Shown: one piece after another, positions 43,878-56,100 of the stretch
How positions within the stretch are numbered: position 1 is the stretch's first letter
Layout of the letters: each line of letters begins with the position of its first letter
NCBI RefSeq assembly: GCF_037126465.1
Contig: NC_088204.1
Location: 60,061,771-60,125,770 of the forward strand
Origin: Ornithodoros turicata
Taxonomy: Eukaryota > Arthropoda > Arachnida > Ixodida > Argasidae
Reading direction: 5' to 3'
Length of the DNA stretch: 64,000 bases
Position numbers and translations under genes: made by a program
The notes under the pieces: model-generated
The model's database searches: none
Seen by the model: only the letters and a program-made list of their open reading frames with translations
What the model was told of the DNA's origin: nothing

Positions 43878-44703
43878 TGCAGGGAAGGGTAACGGTAACG
43901 GAAACAGAAACGATATATTACCGAAATTGGAGGTGGTAACGATAACGGAAACGGAAACGCATACCACGGTCCTCCATTACCGGAAACAGAAACGGAAACG
44001 AATTTATCGTCCGGTATTGAATTCGGGTAATGACTATTCCTGTTGTGCGATAACATTTGAGTGACTTTTTTTGTTTTGTTTGGATGACTCCATTCCCTGT
44101 AATGCTCTAAATACTATACGAAAGCATGGAAGGAAAGCGCAGTATTGGATCTCGAGGGTGCATCCGTCGCTTACATCATCCCAGTCCTCATAATTCCATG
44201 ACATCAACACATGACTATACTCCACCGTTGCATGAGGATGACAGCCTACTATTTAGTTACTTATTTTGTACTTTGTTCTTTTTTTTTTAATATCACCGTG
44301 GCCATGACAGTATTACTACTGAGAGCGTCTGCTTATGAATGCGACATTGAATCAAGGTTGCGCCCATCTTGAGTTGCTGGACTCCGAGCGACTGAAGACT
44401 GAAAACATGTTCCTACATTTTTTTCAAATCTTGCCAAATGTGCGCATCCCAACGACGTAAAATTACTTGTGTAGTGTGTACGCATGACACCGAAGGCACT
44501 TGGGCAAAACAGGGTGCTGACAGAGCCGGAAGGGCTGTCCTCTCGCAGCTCTGTAACAACCGTTCCATTACCGGAAACAGTAACGGAAACGTAACGGAAA
44601 CGAAATTGAAGGGCCGGTATCAGAAACAGATAACGGAAACGAAAATATAGCAGTACCGAAAATAGAAACGGTAACCAAAATACGTCCGTTATCCTTCCCT
44701 GCG
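43878..44703. mobile_element. Inverted-repeat element with GTAACGG-rich ends
   Basis: Left end GCAGGGAAGGGTAACGG and right end (complement GCAGGGAAGGATAACGG) match at 16 of 17 positions. Both flanks of the interior carry repeated GGAAAC and TAACGG words. The layout resembles the GTTAC-rich hAT elements at 32761 and 39611, but no convincing 8-base duplication was found. Confidence 0.65.
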
Positions 44704-45044
44704 CTACTTTAAGTGAAATCAATCTTTTAAACTGTATTCAAGATTTTACGGTCAGTATACTCCATCTTAGTGCTTTAGGCACTAGTTTCACTACCAAGTA
44801 GTCTAGCTGGATTCTTAACTTTTTGAGGTATGTTCTTTTCATTGTATTTCTTTTAATTTACTTTAGTATCCATTTAAACTAATTTTTTTAAGTTCTTACC
44901 TTTGTATGGCGCTCTATGGCATGAATTGCTTTTGCGCCACAAAAATCCAATAATAATAATGATCATCATCATCACGAGGTGAAACAGACGGAATTTTCTC
45001 TAAGGCAGGAACGGCGGCAGTAGTGGTAGGTACAATGAAAGGAG

Positions 45045-45175
45045 GAAGTCACTGAAAAGGTTAGCCAGCTGTAGGACTCTAACCCAGATCTTCTGGATTA
45101 CCGGTCCAGGGCTCTTACCAATTGAGCTAAGCTAACACACCTCCTCAACGACTTCCAAGGGTGCGTCATTTTGAA
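45045..45175 (-). mobile_element. tRNA-derived SINE, copy 2
   Basis: The complement of 45063-45136 gives a tRNA-like fold with A box TAGCTCAATTGGTAAGAG and a B box decayed to GGTTAGAGTCC. It matches the copy at 33325-33450 along about 125 bases, including GACGCACCC upstream and CTTTTCAGTGACTT downstream. A TCAC microsatellite lies beside it at about 45185-45205. Confidence 0.75.
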
Positions 45176-45574
45176 GGACACATCCACTCACTCACTCACT
45201 CATTCCACTTTCACTGTTACAAATAGTATATGGGCCTTTATTCGGCGTCGCGTCCCCCTCGTTTGTCGCTTTATCGCGACGCCGACTCAGTAGGGAGATT
45301 TCGAAGGATTAGAAAAGTTCTAGCAGATTGGAAGGCATTTGCGATAACGGTTCCGAAAATATGGGTTATGCCCCACATCCTCCAAATGCCCATTTCCACC
45401 GATGTCCCAAATCAACAAAAGCTCGTTTCAAAAAGAAAAATATATTCGGAGTTCCTGGGCTTTCGGTTGATCTCACTGATCTCGATTGTAAAAGGCTGGA
45501 TCGCGGATTGGGAGCGCGCGCGTGAAGAAACCGGCCGCCATCTTACTGTACCCACAACAGTCGCCGGAGCGATC

Positions 45575-45643
45575 ATGGCAACTTCTTGCAATTACGGTCG
45601 TACCAACCGTACTGGCAAGGTTACAGGGCCTACATTTATACAG
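45575..45643 (+). CDS. Possible THAP-like first exon, degenerate
   Basis: From the ATG at 45575, 23 codons run to the donor GTGAGT (45644). The order S-C-N-Y-G-R-T-N-R recalls the start of a THAP zinc-finger domain, C-C-x-Y-G-C-x-N-R, but one of the metal-binding Cys is Arg. Upstream, at about 45490-45550, the words AGGCTGGATCGCG and GGCCGCCAT are shared with the repeat at 52200-52452. No following exon was found. This may be a decayed element or a chance match. Confidence 0.25.
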
Positions 45644-46224
45644 GTGAGTCACTCTTCATCAAGGAATAAATAGTCGTCCATTATATTTAGTTGACCATTA
45701 TGAAGTGTTTTTTTGCCCAAAACGAGCACTGCATGCAGGTTGCTTGATCGCTCTTCCGACGTTCAGTCGAGCACACTTGCATTTTACCCGGCGGCAAATA
45801 CAGTTTGAGTGCATAATATGCTTGAAAGAACATGTTACACTACACAGGTAGTGTTGTCATCAATATATGTGCAAGCACTCGAGCGCTTTTTTGCATGCAT
45901 TGCTAGCATGGTACACGGTGTTCTCTGCGGAAGCAAGTGCCACATTCATTTCTTTGAATTACCTTCGCGCACAAGTTCGGTATTACGTCATAATGAGACC
46001 AAGATTGTCACCTTTTTTCATGTATTGGTATTGTTTTGTGACAAAGAATCCTACGTAACGGTGGTGTGGCGCGACTTGAATAACGCCTTTGTGTCTGAGC
46101 TGAATCGTCAGCTTGTTACGATAGTAATAATCTGTAGCGTGTCGTGCTATTTGTAGCAGTTTTTAAGGCAAAAGTGGTCTCTCAATACAGGTTTCGTCAT
46201 GAGGGCTACCCAGTGAATAATCTG

Positions 46225-46583
46225 TGCAGTGTGATACGGCTGGGTGTACAGGTAAGTATCACGTTCCTCATCCACTGGTTTCTACTTTACAGGAAGGAAC
46301 AACCTCAGTGCACGCACTGTGGTTAGCCTCTCTCAGTTTTGCATGTTTTCTTACATGTTCACATCAGAAACACACCTTACACTTTAGGCTCCTTCACCCA
46401 GCAATATAATAATTAGAGATTATAATTCTTTTTAGAAGGGTTCCCCATATTCTTTTTAGAAGAGTTTTTAATCTTTTTAATTTTTAGAAGATACAGGGAT
46501 TGTAAACCATGTTTTAAACTGATGTTTTAACATTTGTCCAATGCATTTATTAAACAACATATTCATTTTTAACTGGTTGCACC
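46225..46583 (+). pseudogene. LINE 3' relic, left part (split by LTR element)
   Basis: One frame reads K-E-Q-P-Q-C-T-H-C-G, then L-S-V-L-H-V-F-L after a stop, which is the zinc-knuckle region at the end of LINE ORF2. The sequence continues across the LTR element into 50413-50490, which ends in CCATAAAAATTGGAATAATC and ATC units, a LINE-type 3' end. 45644-46224 holds nothing recognised. Confidence 0.65.
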
Positions 46584-46725
46584 TGTGGCGGCATTGCCAG
46601 CGCCATCACATCAAGGCGCGAATAATAAATAGCCGTGCCTCGCTCAGCCCGAGCTCTCTCGCTCTGACCTGGCAATTCCACCGCCATGTTGTTGTCTGGT
46701 CTCGTTAGTCTTCAGTAGCACTACA
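46584..46725 (+). repeat. 5' LTR
   Basis: 142 bases from TGTGGCGG to CACTACA, containing an AATAAA signal near its centre. It is identical to the 3' LTR. Confidence 0.95.
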
Positions 46726-46771
46726 GTGGTGACCCGGACAATACCTTGGACAATACCTGACGGACCTGGAC

Positions 46772-47248
46772 ATGGCAGTCGTCAATTCCTCCGGCTTCTC
46801 GGAACTGCCCGCTCCGCCTGTGTCCCAGGTCAGCTTCGAAAGCTCCGCCCACGCCTTGTCTCAGCAGGTTCGTCACCTTACCCAGTTGGTCGCAAACCTT
46901 TTATGCCGACCAAGATCATCAACTTCCTGCCGCGCTGACCATCGCGCAGACTCCCCATCGGTTCCTGCGCGTTCCTGCTCCCGAACCTGCAGCAGACTTT
47001 GTCACTACCACCACCGTTTCGGCGCCGATGCGCGACGCTGCCTCCTACCTTGCTCGTGGTCGCGACAGCCGAAAACCTTTTCCACGACAAGAGCGCCCGA
47101 GTCCACCAGCAGCCGCCTTTTCCACATCATTGACCGTACCACCGGGATGCGCTTCCTCGTTGATACGGGCGCGGAAGTAAGCGTCATACCCGCCGACAAA
47201 TTTTCACGCCGACCCAGCCGTGCTGTGCCGTGCAGTGCTTCAGCCTAA
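46772..47248 (+). pseudogene. Gag remnant and protease of the LTR element
   Basis: The ATG at 46772 opens a 158-codon frame. The first 45 codons look like the gag start. The frame then passes almost directly to a Cys/His knuckle of the form L-C-x-Y-H-x-R-F-G followed by P-C-S-W, and to the aspartic protease active site [11 protein letters not shown] at about 47155-47190. The capsid region that usually fills several hundred codons is missing. The frame is lost in the protease flap region before 47248. Confidence 0.8.
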
Positions 47249-49230
47249 GAGCCGCCAACGCCTCTACCATACCCGTTTACGGCCAACGGTCTCTAACCCT
47301 CAACATCGGGCTCCGAAGAGATTTTAAGTGGCTTTTTCTTGTCGCCGACGTCACCCAAGCAATTCTCGGAGCAGATTTTCTCAACAGTTTCAAGCTGCTC
47401 GTTGACGTCAACGGCAGGCGCCTCATTGATCGCTCAACGTCCCTGTCAGTCTGCGGCCTTAACCTCCCTGCACCACCATCCCGCGTACTATCTTGCACTG
47501 CGCCGGACGTCCCCTTCGCCTCTATCCTGAAGGATTTCCCTGCGTTGACTCAACCACCCGACTGGACGAAACCCGTACAACACGACGTTGTTCACCACGT
47601 TTCCACCCGTGGCCCACCAGTTCACTTCCGCCCGCGGCGCCTCGCACCCGAAAAGTTCCGCGTGGCAAAGGCAGAATTTGACCACATGCTTGAACTTGGT
47701 ATCATCAGGCCATCATCCAGTACGTGGGCTTCGCCGCTGCACATGGTGCCAAAGAAGACCGGGGACTGGCGCCCGTGCGGCGATTATCGCGCATTGAACA
47801 AAGCAACCATCCCCGACCGCTATCCCATCCCGCACATCTTGGACTTCTCAGCTCATCTGGAAGGCGCCACCACGTTCTCGAAAATAGATCTCGTCCGCGC
47901 TTACCATCAGATTCCTATGGCAGAGGAGGATATACCAAAAACCGCCATCACGACCCCATTTGGCCTGTTTGAGTTCCTTCGAATGCCCTTTGGCTTGCGG
48001 AACGCTGCCCAGACTTTTCAGAGGTTCATCGACAACATCATTCGCGGATTACCATTTGTCTACGCGTACATGGATGACCTCCTCGTCGCAAGCCGCTCCC
48101 CAACAGAGCACGAACATAATCTTCGGGCACTCTTTACCCGCTTACAACAGAGCGGCATCATTATCAACGCCGCTAAGAGCGAATTCGGAGTCGGAGAACT
48201 CGACTTCCTTGGCCACCATGTCAACAGCCAGGGCATCATGCCTTTACCATCCCGAGTCGCTGCCATTCAAGACTTCCCGCAGCCCGTTTCCGTGACCAAA
48301 CTACGACAATTCTTGGGGCTGGTGAATTTTTATAGGCGCTTTGTGCCATCATGCGCAGCCAAACTGAGTCCCCTCGAGGCTCTGCTCTGCACCAAGCGCT
48401 CGAAACACTCTGTGCTGGTTTGGACCCCTGAAGCGGCAGCTGCCTTCCAGGCAATCAAACAGGCAATCGCTTCGTCGTCCCTTCTATTCCATCCTCAACA
48501 CGACGCCCCAACGTCCATCATGGTCGATGCATCCAGCACAGCTGTCGGCGCCGTCCTCCAACAGCGTATCTCTGGCGCTTGGCGCCCTCTAGCATTCTTT
48601 TCACGCAAGATGAAGCCCCAGGAGACTCGCTACAGTGCCTTCGGTCGCGAGCTCCTGGCCATATATCTCACCGTCAAGCACTTTCGCCATTTCTTGGAGG
48701 GCCGACAATTCACTGTATTCACCGATCATAAGCCCCTCGTCCACGCATTTTCTTCATGCAGCACAAGCTACACCCCTCGTGAGACCCGCCACCTCGCATT
48801 CATCTCGGAGTTCACCACAGACGTTCAGCACATCAGTGGTGCAGATAATGTGGTGGCGGACGCTCTCAGTCGCGTCAACTTCATTGGGACAGCCTGTCAG
48901 TCTTCGCTCCTCGACGCACTGGCTCAGGCCCAATCACCCGATCAAGAACTCGCGTCTTTCAGAAGTGACCCTCCGTCTTCCCTAACCATAGACGATGTCG
49001 ACCTGCCAGGCGCTACACAGCCTGTCGCGTGCGACACGTCACAAGGTCGACCCCGCCCATTTGTTCCGGCGCCCATTTGTTCGACGAGAAGTCTTCTCGA
49101 CCTATCATTCATTGTCCCATCCTGGCATACGCGCAACTCAAGAACTCATTTCTCGGCGCTACGTCTGGCCCTTCATGAACAAGGACATCAAGCGCTGGGT
49201 TCAAGCCTGCATTCCGTGTCAGCGGACTAA
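47230..49230 (+). pseudogene. Reverse transcriptase-RNase H frame of the LTR element
   Basis: A 666-codon frame starts inside the protease (L-G-A-D-F-L at about 47370). The reverse transcriptase has the A block [10 protein letters not shown] (47877-47906), P-F-G-L in the next block and Y-M-D-D-L-L at 48067. RNase H has a V-D-A-S block at about 48523, E at about 48648, and T-D-H-K-P-L at 48721. The frame continues to D-A-L-S-R and then runs into a wrong frame after 49066, where a 16-base tandem duplication shifts it. RT and RNase H themselves look intact. Confidence 0.88.
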
Positions 49231-50255
49231 GGTTCACAGGCACACCCGCCTCCATCCTTCTCAGTTTCCCGCGCCAGACAGCCGCTTCGCTCACATCCAC
49301 ATCGACTTGGTGGGACCACTCCCAATATCATCCGGCTATCGTTACATCTTCACCATCATTGACCGCTTCACCCGTTGGCCCGAGGCTGTACCGGTACCCG
49401 ACGCCACTGCATCCACAGTTGCAGCCGCCCTCTTGAACACCTGGGTGTCGCGCTTCGGTGTACCGTCTATCATCACGTCAGACCGAGGTCCCCAGTTCGA
49501 GTCCGCCCTCTTCTCTAGACTCGTCAACACTATGGGCTGCAAGCGGATTCGAACGACTGCCTACCACCCGGCGTCAAACGGCCTCGTGGAGCGCTTCCAC
49601 CGACAGCTCAAGGTTGCCCTCCGGGCTGCTCCCGAAACACCCTGGCCAGAAGTCATACCGCTCGCGCTCCTGGGGATCCGTTCCACCTGACATAGGCTGC
49701 TCCGTCGCCGAGATGGTATACGGCACGTCCCTACGCCTCCCCGGAGATCTCATTTGCCCGTTGCCAGGCAGCACTGCTCTCTCACCAGCTGACTACGTTT
49801 CGCGGCTCCGCCGTACTATGGCCGCCCTTCGTCCAGCAACATCTCGGCCCTCGCGTGTGTCCTCGGCCTTCCAGCATCCCGACCTCGCCTCCTGCACACA
49901 CGTCTTTGTGCGCTGTGACGCTGTACGGAAGCCCCTGCAACCGCCCTACACAGGCCCTCACCTCGTGCTGCGCCGTTCACCCAACTTTTACACCATTCAG
50001 CTGAACGGCCGCGAGGACACTGTTGCCTTAGAACGGCTTAAGCCGGCATACGTCGACGCTGTACCACCGTTGCCGCCCTCCTTCTCCGTGGAGCTACTCT
50101 ACGACTCACCCTCCACGGCAAGCTGTCCGCTCACTACTCCAACTACTCTTCCCCCACCGTCGCCTCCTCGGCTGTCTACCCGACTCAGACCGCCCCGACA
50201 AGTCACTTGGGCTCCCAAGCTCGTTTCTATTCGCCAGCTTCCAGCGCTTGGCTAG
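49054..50255 (+). pseudogene. Integrase of the LTR element, frameshifted twice
   Basis: After the 16-base duplication the integrase reads in another frame: H-S-L-S-H-P-G to C-I-P-C-Q (the HHCC zinc region, 49100-49225), then H-I-D-L-V-G-P, S-D-R-G-P-Q-F and N-G-L-V-E-R-F-H, giving the D, D and E of the catalytic core. A second loss of frame falls near 49682-49690, after G-I-R-S-T. The C-terminal part resumes in a third frame with M-V-Y-G-T-S-L-R-L-P and L-E-R-L-K-P-A-Y and stops at 50255. Confidence 0.85.
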
Positions 50256-50266
50256 GGGGGAGGCCC

Positions 50267-50408
50267 TGTGGCGGCATTGCCAGCGCCATCACATCAAGGC
50301 GCGAATAATAAATAGCCGTGCCTCGCTCAGCCCGAGCTCTCTCGCTCTGACCTGGCAATTCCACCGCCATGTTGTTGTCTGGTCTCGTTAGTCTTCAGTA
50401 GCACTACA
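50267..50408 (+). repeat. 3' LTR
   Basis: 142 bases identical to the 5' LTR, following a purine-rich tract at 50254-50266. Confidence 0.95.
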
Positions 50409-50412
50409 CACC

Positions 50413-50490
50413 CAAACCAATGTTCTGATGTATTATTTCCTTTGTTGTCGATGCACCATAAAAATTGGAATAATCATCATCAATGCAGGT
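50413..50490 (+). pseudogene. LINE 3' relic, right part
   Basis: This is the continuation of the 46225-46583 relic beyond the LTR insertion and carries the 3' end with ATC units. Confidence 0.5.
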
Positions 50491-52339
50491 TACTTCACAG
50501 CTGCCTCGACATATTCAAGAAATGGGTGCAGAACCTGCGTAATGCCCACAAACTTTGACTACCACAGCACCTCCAGAAAGTAAAGGCATATGTGTCACAT
50601 GGGATTTTTAAAGACATTCACAGTATATAATACCTTGTATGAACTGTTGTAGATCTAAGCAGCCTCTACAGTACACTCTCAGAAATTAAAACTTGTCAGG
50701 GAACTGTGATAATTGTTTCAGTTAATAGGCATGCACATATACGCTATAAGAAGAAAATTATTTATTGTGAATGCACTTCTCTGGCTACTCATATTGTTGA
50801 CATCTACTGTTGATCACATTCATTTATCACATATTATATTCTTATATATTATTATTATATTATCACATATTCGATCACATTAAATTTAAAATTTAGCATA
50901 TATGAGAAAATATCAGGAGGGAAGTTGCTATTCATTGCTCATTCCAACCTAAAATTGAGTGCTACAAATTTAGAGAGCGTACCTGACCATTGTCATTCCC
51001 AAAATATATATTGCCATTGTAGCAAGGTCAAAAAACAATAAATGCAGTCTTTTGCGATCTGCCTGCACGTTCATCGTATCCTGAAACGCATAAGTGCAAG
51101 AAATAAATCTTGAACTTGAATAAACTTGATGTTGTATAAACTTGACATAAAATGTTGAATAATATAAGGAATGATATAAAATATTGAATAAACTTGAACT
51201 CCTATATTCTCTTTACTCATCATCAGTGATCTTCATTACAAAAGCATATCGTGTTAGACTTTTTTGTTTGCGTTTCACAGACTGGGTACACGAGGGCCAA
51301 AATGACAAAATCACAACTGTTTCAAGCTCCAAATAGTCCTGTTGCAACTTGAAGACCATATGTGGAGCTGCATTTTTTGGAACATGCTCCACATAACAAG
51401 CATGACAAAGTCAGCACTGGATAGCAGGACCCCGTCCCCAAGCAGCTTTTCTCACGCTGCAGTTGTATTCAACAAAAGCATGGGAGTGCTGGAGAAGGAC
51501 ATTCAGTTTGGCACAACCGCGCCTGCAAATAATCAGAACAAATAAAGGAAGAAGCAAACAAACATAGAACGGCTGTACTTAGTTCAAAAAGAGATAAGTC
51601 CTGTGTCTCAAGGAGGTGTTACCACTTTCTAAGTAACTTAATTGATTAAGCTTACATCACTACCTGATTAACTGTCCTAACGAGTGTGATCTAATTGCGT
51701 GAAGTAATTATTTGCGCTGCTTCGGTGTGTCCATATTTGCGAGGCAAAGCACCGCTGTCGTTTACTAAAAGGCTCTTTCTAAGGCGATGCTTGATATAAA
51801 TCATACTAAACGCATACACGGCTAAAACAACGGCTGTGATTCTACAGAACGATCCCTTTCTGCCATGCGAGTATATCTTTTCCCGGACCGTTCTTTATGG
51901 AACAATTTTTGTTCAGAACGCAGTACGGGATATTATATACATGGTTGTTGTTAACCTCAAGTCGTTTCTTATTGAAATATTGGCTGGGAAACTTGCTGTA
52001 GTACAATCCCCAGCGCTGCACTGCGGTGACGGTCTAGTTTCGGAATGCAAAACATAACGTAATTAATAATCGAACGGCGGGACACCTGTGAAACACTGTT
52101 AGGATACATCAGTATACTGGCACCTTACAAAATTGTGTGATGACAAACAACGATCAATGCTAGCAGCGCAATAAATACTCACAATCTCCGTTGCCTCCCA
52201 TTGTTTTCTATGGGCACACACAGCACTTTAGGGCTTACCAACATGGCGGCCCGAAGGCACGCCTCTCCCCCACGGGCCCGTCTCCCATGCGCGATCCAGC
52301 CTTTATACATAGAGATCAGTGATTGATCTGGGCACGTGA
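50491..52339. other. No gene seen; LINE-tail-like repeat at 51105-51210
   Basis: AT-rich DNA. Bases 51105-51210 repeat AATAAACTTGA words at irregular spacing, like a LINE 3' tail. No open frame is recognised. Confidence 0.4.
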
Positions 52340-52452
52340 GTGGCAGTGACCCATATCCCCCAAATGCTCTTTTCATCCGAGCGCCCAGAACCACCGAAAG
52401 CGGGATACTTGAAAGAACACGCTTCCCACATTTTTCAGGAAGAGGAAGAAGG
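52180..52452 (-). repeat. Dispersed repeat with TATAAA and GCCGCCATG words
   Basis: Read on the minus strand, 52452-52340 matches 57781-57889 (TATCCCGCTTTC, GGGCGCTCGGATGAAAAGAG, ATATGGGTCACTGCCA). Further along it has TATAAAGGCTGGATCGCG and GGCCGCCATGTTGGTAAG, part of which recurs at 45490-45550. It may be a copied promoter and first exon, or the end of an unclassified element. 52453-53140 holds nothing recognised. Confidence 0.55.
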
Positions 52453-53140
52453 GTGAGCCGTTCCAAAACTTCCTGCAACTGACTCAGAAGTGTAGTTTGC
52501 CAAGGAAAGGTGCGGTCAAGAAGTGATCCGATCCGAACAGAGAGATATTTTCCACGTGAGTGACTGGGGTCCAGGCACTGTGTAGGTCATCATAGTGGAA
52601 AGCGAATAGTGACAAAGCGCCCACGGCACATGTGCCGAAAAATGCTACAAAAAGGACATCCTCCTTTTACTTTTCTTTCATGGTTTCTGCGAGTGGAGAC
52701 GTTCAGAAAACCGACTGAAACATTAACCGGCTATTAATCGGCTGAAACAACCGCTAGAAAAAGCTTGCACCAACATATCGTCTGAACTGTCAACCTCCTC
52801 AGAAGGCGCTTGAGGTTTGTGTGTTTTCCCCCGTCCCGCTATATGTTCCAGCCACAGAACATACCATTCCCACCATGTCGTTCTTCCGTGCCTCATGACG
52901 CGGACCTCCATGAGCTTCCGAAGGCAGTGCTTCTCCCGTCAGCAACGTGCATACGAATAAAATTCATTTTCAAAATATTTCTCTGTTCTGATCACTTCTT
53001 GAACATTTGTACACACCGAGTGTCGTGTCACCCAAGCTCAGGCTTCTTTACTATAGATTTCGTGCATCAGTTCTCATTTTTATATCCGGTACACAAGAAG
53101 CTGTAGAAGTGTAGAAGTGTGTGTAGAAGTGTAGAAGTGT

Positions 53141-56100
53141 AGTTCCTGGTAGTGGGGGACATCAATGCCCACCATCCACGGTGGGGAAGTGCACGTACAG
53201 ACAGGAGGGGAATAAGATGGGTTGACGTCACCGACGAAATGGACCTGTGTCTGCTCAATGATGGTTCACCAACGTTCCTGCGTAGAGATTTCTCAACTGA
53301 CGTCCTGGACGTGTCCATCTGCTCAAAAGATGTTTCCAGGAGTCTCTCGTGGTCGACTGATGTCGATGGGAAAGGAAGTGACCATTTGCCCATCTACATT
53401 TCATGCGACAGGTATACTGGCCAACCCAGGACCAAATTTGTTAGGTTAATTAACTGGAAGGACTTTCGAACGTCTTGTTCAGAATTGGCGCAGCCGAACA
53501 TGTCAGCAGAGCAGCTAACCGAAACGCTGACTACTTCTCTTCGATGCTGTTCGCGAACCGTAAAGGTCGCGACAGGACATATGGGAACAAATCCTCGCGT
53601 GGAACAACTACGAGCGCAAAGGCGGAGAGCTGAACGAAAGGCTAGACGATCGGGGCTGTTTCAAGACATCATAGAAGCCCGGCATACTGCCAGGGTAGTA
53701 CAGAAGGAACTAAAGAATGTTGACAGAGAGCGCTGGCGTCAATTCTGCGCAACGCTGTCGCCTTTTACTCGCGCTGCCAGAGTGTGGAGCGTGGCCCGGA
53801 GTCTGAGAGAGACCCTCCCGCCCAAAAATCCTTTGGGAGTGCTAGCGCTGTCTCTCATGCGGTCCGAGAACTCTGTTGCGCTGGACTTCTGCAAGATTAT
53901 ATCCGCAAATTCGCAAGCTTCAAACACTGACGTATTCCGCGCTTCCACTTCCGAGATACAGGAGGCGATCTCACGAAGAGAACCAGTGGTGAACGAACAG
54001 ATGGATATGGACTTCACATTGGGTGAATTCAGAGCCGCGGTGTGCCTGTCACGAGTACAATCGACGCCAGGTGGAGACGGAATCTCCTATCGAGCCATCC
54101 GAAACCTTAGCGACGGCTGTGTTTCCTGTGTGATCCATGTCTTCAATACATCATGGAGAAGCGGTGAAGTGCCGCAGTCTTGGAAAGATGCCGTAGTAGT
54201 CCCGCTGTTAAAGCCTGGCAAGCACCCATCTGACCTGTCATCCTTTCGTCCAGTTAGCCTGACGAGTTGTCTTGGTAAAGTCTTGGAGCGAATGGTCTTG
54301 CATAGACTGGAGTGGTGGCTTGAGGGTCATCGTACCTTCCCCGAAGAGATGGCAGGCTTCCGTCGGAATCGTAGCTCCATAGACTCTGTTCTCGATCTCG
54401 TCACCACCGTCGAGCAAGCGAGGAGCCAGAAGAAAATAGTCATGGCAGTGTTCCTGGACGTCAAGAGAGCCTACGACACCGTCAGTCATGCCAACGTTCT
54501 GCATCTTTTGTTGCAAGCAGGCGTTCCCGACAGAATGTTCTTCTGGCTGGCTGATTTTTTGCGCCATAGAACACTCTCTGTTCGCACAAAAGAAGGAGTC
54601 ACTTCGAAAGTTGTCTTGACTCAGGGCGTACCACAAGGCAGCGTTTTAAGTCCTATCCTTTTCAACCTTGTAATGGCAGGCCTAAAGTCCTGTGTCGCCC
54701 CTAAAGTCAATATATCTATCTATGCTGATGACGTCTGCATTTGGACTGTTGGGAAATCGATGCCTGCAATCCTACGCCGTCTTCAGCATTCCCTGGATAA
54801 CATCTTGCGGTACCTAACGGAGGCAGGCATGGATATATCAACTGAGAAAACAGCAGTCATGGCTTTTACTCGGAAGCATATGCATCGGTATCAGCTCTTC
54901 CTTGGCGATACGCCTCTTAGGCTGGTAGCACACCATAGATTCCTGGGTGTCATCCCAGACTCCAACTTGTCCTGGAAGAAACACATCGATCACTTGGACA
55001 CAAAGGCACACCGGTGGATTTCCGTCATTCGCCACTTTGCTGGGCCGAAGTGGGGAATGAATGAGAAGTCTCTTCTGGCCATCCACAAAGCCCTAGTCCG
55101 AGGAACTCTGCTATATAGCCTACCAGTCTTGCACGGAATTTCACAGACGCAAGAACATCGACTGCGGTGTATTCTAGCACGGAGCTTAAGGGTATGTCTT
55201 GGCGTCCCGAGAGCCGCGGAAACGCGGATGGTGATAGCAGAAGCCCGCGAAATACCCATTGAAGTCTTACGGCAGAGGGAGACCATTCGCCATTACTTGC
55301 GCCTCAGAGCACACCACCGCCGCCATCCACTAATAGCAAAAGTTTGTCGCCGGAAGCAATGTAACGCATACAACTGTTTCATGGAAGTGAAACCTAAGGT
55401 TCCCCCGTTTTCTGCAAGATCACTGGTGCCCATGACGCCTCCGTGGTCGCTTCCAGTACCATCGATCGCATTGTCAATTCCTGGTCTTAATGTCAAACGA
55501 AACCAAGTGCCTACATCAGTTCTGAAACAGCTTGCAGCGGATATGATGCACAATCGCTATTCTGACCACACTGCAGTTTTCACTGACGGATCCTCCAGTC
55601 ATGAATGTTCATCGTCTGCATTTGTTATTCCAACTGACGGTGTGTCACATGGATACCGTCTCTCACACCGCACATCATCAACGTCGGCTGAGTTATATGC
55701 TATCCTGTTGTTTCTACGTAAGACGCCCTGTGACGATCCGCGGGCCTGGGTCATCTACTCAGATTCAAAGGCTGCTCTTCAATGCATAGCCAACATGGGA
55801 ATACGTGGATCGCTCGCCCCAGTTGTCACTGATATCCTCCATCAGGTTCAGCTTCTAAGCGATCACGGTCATCATATATCCCTGCAGTGGGTCCCGGGTC
55901 ACTGTGGTTTGAGCGGAAACGAAGAAGCCGACAGAGCGGCAACGGCTGCCCAACAGTCTCCGGCTGTTGTACCAACGGTGTTATCAAGAGGAGACAGGAG
56001 ATCACTTCTGAATGAGCTCATTCAGCCACTAGCTCGCCAGCAGTGGAGTCGGGACATCACTGACAGGTCTCTCATGTATTCTGTGGATCCCACTATGTCC

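Larger units (their letters stand above)
36450..44975 (+). mobile_element. Dead RNase H-bearing LINE with nested insertions
   Basis: A non-LTR retrotransposon in the order 5' UTR, ORF1 (36946-38203), ORF2 (38282-43269), 3' region (about 44705-44975, ending in CAATAATAATAAT and ATC repeats). The presence of an RNase H domain after reverse transcriptase points to the I group. It is broken by stops, frameshifts and at least four insertions: 39268-39363, 39611-40487, 42356-42628 and DNA between about 43270 and 44704. Outer boundaries are approximate and no target duplication was assigned. Confidence 0.85.
46584..50408 (+). mobile_element. Ty3/gypsy LTR retrotransposon, young but defective
   Basis: Two 142-base LTRs are identical by eye and end TG...CA; a 4-base duplication CACC flanks the element (46580-46583 and 50409-50412). 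A primer-binding site starts TGGTGACCCGGAC at 46727, and a purine tract AGGGGGGAGG precedes the right LTR at 50254. The internal region is only 3.5 kb. The order protease, RT, RNase H, integrase marks Ty3/gypsy, close to the Mag type by general look. Coding is split over four frames. Confidence 0.95.

Noticed and set aside
43878..44703. An 8-bp target duplication for the GTAACGG-rich element
   Set aside because: Flanks CTTCTGTG and CGCTACTT do not match; shifted alignments were also unconvincing.
54238..54636. Minus-strand frames inside the LINE ORF2
   Set aside because: These are shadows of the intact plus-strand reverse transcriptase frame.
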